Positions 56,343 through 61,357 of a DNA stretch of 61,357 nucleotides are shown here, piece after piece. The stretch spans positions 46,900 to 108,256 of the forward strand of contig JBBPIG010000024.1 of NCBI GenBank assembly GCA_038040445.1, written 5' to 3'. How positions within the stretch are numbered: position 1 is the first letter of the stretch; each line of letters starts with the position of its first letter. This DNA comes from Acidobacteriota bacterium. GTDB lineage: Bacteria; Acidobacteriota; Blastocatellia; UBA7656. Both the position numbers and the translations under genes were made by a program. The notes below the pieces were generated by a model that saw only the letters and a list, made by a program, of their open reading frames with translations, had not been told where the DNA came from and did no database searches.

Positions 56343-57581
56343 CTACTCATATCGAAGCGCTTCAACGGGGTCGAGACCTGAAGCTCGAACGGCCGGGTAA
56401 ATCCCGAAGATCAAACCGACTGCCGCCGATACGCCGAACGACAGCCCGATCGAGGCGCCGGTCACAACGGTGCTCCACTCGGCATACAGGGCAACGACTC
56501 GCGACACTCCGAAGCCGAAGATTATTCCGGTGATGCCGCCCAGTAAGCTCAAGACCAGCGCTTCAACCAGGAACTGCTTCCAGATATCCCGGCGTCTGGC
56601 GCCGACTGCCCGGCGGACTCCTATCTCGCGAGTGCGCTCCAGAATGCTCGCAAGCATTATGTTCATTATGCCGATGCCGCCGACCAGCAGTGAGATTCCG
56701 GCTATGCAGCTCATAACGATGTCGAAAATGTGCCGCGTCTTCTGGTTCTGCTCGAACAACTCGCGCGGCACGATTATCGAGAAGTCCTCGGCTTTGCCGT
56801 GCAGGTTCGTAAGCACTTCGTTGATCAGCACCGCGCTCGGCTTCAAGGCCTCCGGACTCTTCATGCTGACGACAATCTCATCGAGCTCAGATTCCATTCG
56901 TTTGAGCTCAAACTTCTTGAGGGCCGTAGCCAGCGGGATGTAGATATCATTGCTGAAGTCCTGTATCTTGACGCCCTCGAACTCGTCTTTCGCGAGGTTG
57001 GTATCCTCGAACACGCCGATCACCGAGAACCACATCTTGTCGATCTTGATGGACTGGCCGATCGGAGAGAGATAGCCGAAGAGTTTTTGCTTGACGCGCG
57101 AGCCTATCACGCAGAACTGCTCGTAGTCCTTCTCATCCGGCTCGGCAAAAAAGCTTCCCTCGGCCAGCTTGTGCTTGGCGAGCCGGAAGTATGAAGGCGT
57201 CACTCCGATCACGAACGAATCGTCGCTCTTGCCCTTGAAAGAAAAGATCTGGAACGTCTTCACGCGCTTCTTTGCGGCATAGGCTTCGATGTCGGGTGTA
57301 ACCGCGGAAATGGCCTCGATGTCGCGAGTCGACAAGCCCAGCGAGCTCTCGCGGACTTTCTTCAGATCTTCGTCCTTGAACTCTCGGTCCTTGGCTATGA
57401 TGTTTCGCAATCCCATCGTGTCAATGATACGCAAGCTCTCCCTTTCGGCTCCCGCCCCGATCGACAGCATCGCTATCACCGCGCCTACGCCGAAGATCAT
57501 CCCGAGCATCGTCAGAAACGAGCGAAGCTTGTGCGCTCGGAGATTCGCTACTGCGAGTTGGAGTTCGGTTGCGTAGTTCAT
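56343..57581 (-). CDS. MacB-like ABC transporter permease
   Basis: This 412-residue protein has one N-terminal helix (LRSFLTMLGMIFGVGAVIAML), a large periplasmic domain of about 240 residues, and three C-terminal helices (IMSCIAGISLLVGGIGIMNIMLASILERTREIGVRRAVGAR). This is the MacB/LolC FtsX-type design. Such permeases push peptides, antibiotics or lipoproteins out using a separate or fused ATPase. The ATPase domain is absent here and no ATPase gene adjoins it. The upstream adaptor gene is truncated. The start follows a family-type palindrome and lacks a clear ribosome site. Confidence 0.9.
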   Translation of the reverse strand: MNYATELQLAVANLRAHKLRSFLTMLGMIFGVGAVIAMLSIGAGAERESLRIIDTMGLRNIIAKDREFKDEDLKKVRESSLGLSTRDIEAISAVTPDIEAYAAKKRVKTFQIFSFKGKSDDSFVIGVTPSYFRLAKHKLAEGSFFAEPDEKDYEQFCVIGSRVKQKLFGYLSPIGQSIKIDKMWFSVIGVFEDTNLAKDEFEGVKIQDFSNDIYIPLATALKKFELKRMESELDEIVVSMKSPEALKPSAVLINEVLTNLHGKAEDFSIIVPRELFEQNQKTRHIFDIVMSCIAGISLLVGGIGIMNIMLASILERTREIGVRRAVGARRRDIWKQFLVEALVLSLLGGITGIIFGFGVSRVVALYAEWSTVVTGASIGLSFGVSAAVGLIFGIYPAVRASGLDPVEALRYE

Positions 57582-57592
57582 AGCTTGTAGAG

Positions 57593-57669
57593 GTAGGGCA
57601 GACTTTAGTCTGTGTTTGGCGATTGCTCTAATAGCGGAGTTACCAAACACAGACTGAAGTCTGCGCTAC
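57593..57669. repeat. 27-bp inverted repeat between adaptor remnant and permease
   Basis: Arms 57593-57619 and 57643-57669 pair with two mismatches. Words are CAGACTTTAGTCTGTG and CACAGACTGAAGTCTG. The right arm overlaps the stop codon of the adaptor remnant. Confidence 0.85.
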
Positions 57670-58181
57670 TTCGATTTCGCGCTCTCGACATCCGGTTTCT
57701 TCTTAGAAAAGTCTTGCTTCAGATCGGGCGGATTGAGCGCCAAAAGCTGTCCCGCGTCGAGCCCCTCGGTAACGACCACCTGCGCGGAATCTCCCTGACC
57801 CAACGTCACAGGCAAAGCCTCGAACTCATTGAGTCCCTTCTGAACAAAAGCAACAAACCCTGAATCTCGCTTAACGGCCGCACTGCGGGGAATGACGATG
57901 ACCGATTTGAGCTCGCCTACAAGGATGTGCGATTTCAGCTTGACCCCTGGCTTCATGAGCGCGGCGTTGGTCTTGTCGAGCGTGACTATGGTTTGGAAAT
58001 ACTTCACCGGGGATTCCCGGTCGATGGGTCGCGCGAGTTTGTCGATGCTCTTAACCTTGCCGGTGAACTCTTCACCCGGATAGGGGTCGAGGGTGACGGT
58101 GACCCTCTGGTCGGTCTTCAACTCACCCGCGTCTCTTTCAAGCACGAAGCATTTGGCTTCCATCTTGTCCGGGTTTACCAA
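57666..58181 (-). pseudogene. C-terminal remnant of an efflux adaptor (HlyD/MacA type)
   Basis: The 171-residue frame corresponds only to the C-terminal half of a periplasmic adaptor. It has the beta-barrel part (DAGELKTDQRVTVTLDPYPG, FTGKVKSIDKLA) and the membrane-proximal part (VVTEGLDAGQLLALNPPDL). The N-terminal membrane anchor, hairpin and lipoyl halves are missing; full-length relatives have about 350-450 residues. The frame opens with a TTG directly after a stop codon and no ribosome site. The ribosomal protein operon promoter begins 70 bp away. This looks like a gene cut by a rearrangement or deletion. Confidence 0.75.
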
Positions 58182-58252
58182 TCCCTAAATGCAGACAACC
58201 GCCACGCGTTCTGGCGCCCAAAGAGAAGCAGCAAACCCATTTTGAACCCGCC

Positions 58253-58282
58253 TTGACAAGCACATGGCCGTTTTCGTATCCT
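58253..58282 (+). promoter_or_regulatory. Promoter of the rplM-rpsI operon
   Basis: TTGACA (58253-58258) is followed after 18 bp by TATCCT (58277-58282). A start near 58289 would give a leader of about 35 nt before the rplM ATG. Confidence 0.6.
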
Positions 58283-58323
58283 TTCCGTTCGTCTTCTTTA
58301 CAGGAAATCTGGAGATTCGCACC

Positions 58324-58755
58324 ATGGGCACATTCGTTCCGAGCGGCAAGAACCTCGAACAAACCCGCAAGTGGTTTGTCATCGACGCCGACGGCAAGAC
58401 CGTTGGCCGGCTTGCGACCGCCGCCGCCATGCTGCTGATGGGAAAGAACAAGCCAATCTATACGCCGTTCATCGACGTTGGCGATCACGTAGTTGTCATC
58501 AACGCGGAGAAAGTAGTCTTCACCGGAAACAAGTTGAAGAACAAGCTCTATCGGCATCACACGGGCTGGCCCGGCGGGCTCAAGGAAGTTACCGCTGAGA
58601 AGATGATGCAGCGTCATCCCGAGCGAATACTCGAGTCGGCAATTCGCGGCATGCTGCCTAAGAATAAGCTCGGCCGCAAGATGGGTAAGAAGTTGAAGGT
58701 CTACGTTGGAGCGGACCACCCGCACAAAGCACAACGACCCGAGCCGCTCCCCTGA
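58324..58755 (+). CDS. rplM: 50S ribosomal protein L13
   Basis: This 143-residue protein is L13, an early-assembly protein of the large subunit. [34 protein letters not shown] and the signature [19 protein letters not shown] are all present. Length is normal. The ATG follows GGAG by 8 nt and gives the normal N terminus. It is co-transcribed with rpsI, 77 bp downstream, the usual order in bacteria. Confidence 0.97.
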   Translation: MGTFVPSGKNLEQTRKWFVIDADGKTVGRLATAAAMLLMGKNKPIYTPFIDVGDHVVVINAEKVVFTGNKLKNKLYRHHTGWPGGLKEVTAEKMMQRHPERILESAIRGMLPKNKLGRKMGKKLKVYVGADHPHKAQRPEPLP

Positions 58756-58832
58756 TAAGCGATGATAAGCGTTGATGAGCGAGCAGCGTACGGTTGACTC
58801 CGGCACGCACCGATTTGGAGGAGATTTTTACA

Positions 58833-59228
58833 GTGGCAGAAACGATTCAGAATTACGGAACAGGCCGTCGCAAAAGCGCGACCGCAAGAGTTTTCCTCAG
58901 GCCGGGCACCGGAGAAATAACCGTCAACAAGCGGAAGTTCGAAGACTATTTTCAGAACGAGACGCACCGGATGGTCATTCGACAGCCGCTTCACCTGACC
59001 GACTCCCTTAACAAGTTCGACGTGTTGGTGAACGTCGACGGCGGTGGGGTCGCCGGACAAGCAGGCGCGGTGCGTCACGGGATCACCCGCGCACTGATGG
59101 AGCTGAACCCCGAGTTTCGACCCAGGCTGAAGAAGGCTGGCTTCGTCACCCGCGACCCGCGGGCTAAGGAGCGTAAGAAGTACGGTCAGAAGGGCGCGCG
59201 AGCGCGCTTCCAGTTCTCGAAGCGGTAA
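58833..59228 (+). CDS. rpsI: 30S ribosomal protein S9
   Basis: This 131-residue protein is S9. It has [37 protein letters not shown] and the conserved C-terminal tail ending [12 protein letters not shown], which reaches the P-site tRNA. The start is a GTG behind GGAGGA; the longer frame upstream has no family counterpart. It follows rplM and is followed by a strong inverted repeat. Confidence 0.97.
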   Translation: MAETIQNYGTGRRKSATARVFLRPGTGEITVNKRKFEDYFQNETHRMVIRQPLHLTDSLNKFDVLVNVDGGGVAGQAGAVRHGITRALMELNPEFRPRLKKAGFVTRDPRAKERKKYGQKGARARFQFSKR

Positions 59229-59233
59229 CGCTT

Positions 59234-59305
59234 AGTGATGCGTGAAACGTGATGCGTGACGAGGAACGAAACCAAAAGGTCACGCATCACGTTTCACGCA
59301 TTACT
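59234..59305. repeat. Heptanucleotide-periodic inverted repeat (GATGCGT / ACGCATC)
   Basis: A 27-bp stem with one mismatch is made by 59234-59260 and 59279-59305. The left arm reads GATGCGT, GAAACGT, GATGCGT in 7-nt steps. It begins 5 bp after the rpsI stop codon and could act as the transcript end. Confidence 0.88.
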
Positions 59306-59404
59306 CAATTCCATTGCCGGTCCTTGCGATTGGTTGTTTCAACAAGGACGATTTGTACGCGGGCCGGTGAGTACATAAACCAATTCAGCGTGTAGGAGGA
59401 TCGA

Positions 59405-60475
59405 TTGGTCACAGTCACAATGAAGGAACTGCTTGAAGCTGGAGTCCATTTCGGACACCAGGTCAGGCGTTGGAACCCCAAGATGAAGGAATATATCTTT
59501 GGGGAGCGAAACGGAATCTACATCATTGATCTTCAGAAGACCCAGCGGCTCTTCAAGGAAGCAGTAAAGTTTGTAACTCAGAAAGGGATGGACGGGGCGA
59601 GCTTCATGTTCGTCGGGACCAAACGACAGGCGCAGGACGCAGTCGAGGAAGAGGCCAAGCGCTGCGGCCAGTTTTACGTCAATCAACGCTGGCTGGGCGG
59701 GTTGCTGACGAACTTCCAGACCGTCCAGAAATCCATTCAGCGCATGAAAGACATCGAGACCATGCGCACGGATGGACGCTTCGATGCGCTGACCAAGAAA
59801 GAGCGGCTTGGACTCGATCGCGAACACGCGGCGCTCGAGAAGAACCTGGCCGGCATACGCGATATGAAGGTCCTACCCGATGTGATCTTCATAATCGACT
59901 CCAACAAAGAAGAGATCGCAGTCCACGAAGCTAACAAGCTTGGCATCACGACCGTCGCGATCGTAGACACAAACTGCAACCCGGACGGCATCGACTACAT
60001 CGTGCCTGGAAACGACGATGCGCTCCGCGCTGTGCGCCTGTTTGCCGCGAAGATGGCGGACGCAATCATCGAGGGTCAGCAGACGGTGAAAGAGGGCGGC
60101 GCCGAAATCGGTGAAGCTGCGGAAGGCGCGGAAGCCGCCGCCGCGGGAACGCCTGAGACGCCGCGCGAGCGTTCTGAGAGAGGTGACCGTGACCGTGGCG
60201 GGCGAGGACGCGGACGTGGGGGAGAACGTCGAGGCGGACGCCGCACCACTTATGTTCCGCCCGGCGCGGCTCCAATTCCCGAGCCTCTCATTCCGGAAGC
60301 AGCGTCCGCACCCGCGCCTGAGACTACATCGGCAGAGCCCGAGCCTGTCATTCCTGAAGCGGTTTCCGCACCCGATACCATACCGGCGGAACGTGAGCCG
60401 CTCATCGTAGCGGCGAGCGAAGCCGGGCAATCCGGAGAAACCCCGAAAGCGGAAAGCGCAGAAGCTTCAGAATAA
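59405..60475 (+). CDS. rpsB: 30S ribosomal protein S2 with long C-terminal extension
   Basis: This 356-residue protein is S2. Family marks are [36 protein letters not shown], and [20 protein letters not shown]. The core ends near 225. A 120-residue tail follows, first Glu/Ala, then Arg/Gly ([19 protein letters not shown]), then two Pro/Glu/Ala repeats ([12 protein letters not shown] and [12 protein letters not shown]). The tail is absent from standard S2. A TTG start 6 nt after AGGAGG is preferred to the ATG five codons later. A GTCCTTG/CAAGGAC stem (59320-59349) in the leader may be regulatory. It is followed by tsf. Confidence 0.95.
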   Translation: MVTVTMKELLEAGVHFGHQVRRWNPKMKEYIFGERNGIYIIDLQKTQRLFKEAVKFVTQKGMDGASFMFVGTKRQAQDAVEEEAKRCGQFYVNQRWLGGLLTNFQTVQKSIQRMKDIETMRTDGRFDALTKKERLGLDREHAALEKNLAGIRDMKVLPDVIFIIDSNKEEIAVHEANKLGITTVAIVDTNCNPDGIDYIVPGNDDALRAVRLFAAKMADAIIEGQQTVKEGGAEIGEAAEGAEAAAAGTPETPRERSERGDRDRGGRGRGRGGERRGGRRTTYVPPGAAPIPEPLIPEAASAPAPETTSAEPEPVIPEAVSAPDTIPAEREPLIVAASEAGQSGETPKAESAEASE

Positions 60476-60507
60476 AGAAAACAGCAAGAGGCGAAAGTAA
60501 AAGCATC

Positions 60508-60542
60508 GCGCGGCGAAGTCAGCTTGTTTGCCGCGCCTTTTC
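60508..60542 (+). terminator. Attenuator-like hairpin between rpsB and tsf
   Basis: Stem GCGCGGC/GCCGCGC (60508-60514 with 60530-60536) is followed by CTTTTC. It lies 33 bp after rpsB and about 45 bp before tsf, so it may lower tsf expression relative to rpsB. Confidence 0.6.
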
Positions 60543-60586
60543 ACATCCTTTTAGCAATTAACATCGACCGGGAGAATCAGGTAGTA

Positions 60587-61258
60587 ATGTCCAACGTAAC
60601 ACCAGCAACAATCAAAGCGCTCCGGGAAAAAACCGGCGCGGGCATGATGGAATGCAAAAAAGCGCTCACGGAAGCCGAGGGCAACGAGGAGAAGGCCATC
60701 GAGGTTCTGCGCAAGCACGGGCTGGCGACAGCGACGAAGAAAGCGGGGCGCGTTGCCGCCGAGGGGCTCGTCAATTCGTACATACACGCCGGCGGAAAGA
60801 TAGGAGTGCTTCTCGAGGTCAACTGCGAGACTGACTTCGTCGCGCGCGGCGAAGAGTTCCGTAGCTTCGTCCATGATTTGGCTATGCACATAACCGCGGC
60901 CGAGCCACGCTACACAAACAAAGAAGACGTGCCCCCTGAGGTGCTCGACAAGGAACGTGAGATCGCGCTCGAACAAGCTCGTCTCGATCCGAAGAACGCG
61001 GACAAGCCTCAGCAGGTGCTCGATAAAATCGTCGAAGGACGGATAAGCAAGTTTTATCAAGAGACCTGCTTGATGGAGCAGCCCTTCGTTAAGGACCAGA
61101 ACATCACCGTCGGCACACTGGTTACCCAGATGATGCAGAGGACCGGCGAGAACATAAGGGTGCGGCGATTCACCCGCTACAAGATGGGTGAGGGACTCGA
61201 GAAACGCACCTCGGACCTTGGAGCCGAGGTCCAAGACTTACTTGGCGGCAATAAATAG
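60587..61258 (+). CDS. tsf: Elongation factor Ts
   Basis: This 223-residue protein is EF-Ts, which recharges EF-Tu with GTP. The N-terminal domain has [19 protein letters not shown]. The core has [18 protein letters not shown] with the TDFV motif, and [15 protein letters not shown] in the second part. Its length fits the short form. The ATG was placed at the normal family start, 21 codons inside the frame, behind an AGG. The gene order rpsB-tsf is standard. Confidence 0.97.
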   Translation: MSNVTPATIKALREKTGAGMMECKKALTEAEGNEEKAIEVLRKHGLATATKKAGRVAAEGLVNSYIHAGGKIGVLLEVNCETDFVARGEEFRSFVHDLAMHITAAEPRYTNKEDVPPEVLDKEREIALEQARLDPKNADKPQQVLDKIVEGRISKFYQETCLMEQPFVKDQNITVGTLVTQMMQRTGENIRVRRFTRYKMGEGLEKRTSDLGAEVQDLLGGNK

Positions 61259-61273
61259 TTCGCAAGAGAACTC

Positions 61274-61357
61274 CCTGGGAGCGCAGGCATCCCTGCCTGC
61301 CTCTTTCGCGAACACGCTTCTTTTGTTTTAAAAGGTGCCGTGCGTGAGGCAGGGAGG
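61274..61357. repeat. Family 3 palindrome, cut by the window end
   Basis: The left arm (61274-61300) with GGGAGCGCAGGC and CCCTGCCTGC is identical to the copy at 18817. The last bases contain GGCAGGGAGG, probably part of the right arm. It follows tsf by 15 bp. Confidence 0.75.

Overview
The window looks like a chromosomal piece of an uncultured Acidobacteriota, most likely class Blastocatellia. The basis is a VWFA-related protein of the acidobacterial type, moderately high GC, a secretin with a cohesin-like tail, USP/BON/phosphoketolase stress genes and many palindromic intergenic repeats. The lineage is an inference, because no rRNA gene is present.

Region 1 (1-18.2 kb) is a stress and energy-limitation island: zinc alcohol dehydrogenase, two secreted proteins, a triple-BON protein, two PPOX flavin-binding proteins, a P2-type cation ATPase, phosphoketolase, three universal stress proteins, a hybrid histidine kinase and a sigma-54 response regulator. 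Two of its promoters carry CRP/FNR-like palindromes (GTGA-N6-TCAY) at exactly the same distance from their -10 boxes. Region 2 (18.2-20.3 kb) holds a DinB-like protein and a type II NADH dehydrogenase. Region 3 (20.4-31 kb) is a surface-polysaccharide locus: an AAA+ regulator without the GAFTGA loop, four glycosyltransferases, a TMTC-like membrane/TPR protein, a Wzm/Wzt-like ABC exporter and a sugar aminotransferase.

Region 4 (31-36.6 kb) has a VWFA protein, a YdcH-like protein, and a tight operon of psd, a nucleotidyltransferase, a membrane protein with a six-cysteine Gly/Ser tail, a DUF692 (MNIO) enzyme and a partner protein. It is a candidate post-translational modification system. Region 5 (36.8-45 kb) is a type IV pilus / type II secretion operon (PilC, PilB-like ATPase, secretin, two pseudopilins, PilM-like). 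It is riddled with heptanucleotide-periodic inverted repeats, two of which encode the pseudopilin leader peptides. Region 6 (45-54 kb) has a large secreted M14 peptidase, a TPR protein, tRNA-His and two radical SAM enzymes, the larger resembling tetraether / membrane-spanning-lipid synthases. Region 7 (54-58.2 kb) has an MFS transporter, a MacB-like permease with a truncated adaptor, and a 46-codon gene with its own promoter, ribosome site and terminator. Region 8 (58.2-61.3 kb) is rplM-rpsI and rpsB-tsf.

Two repeat phenomena cross the whole window. Long near-perfect palindromes recur in a few families. Seven further inverted repeats have unrelated words but all keep a 7-nt period.
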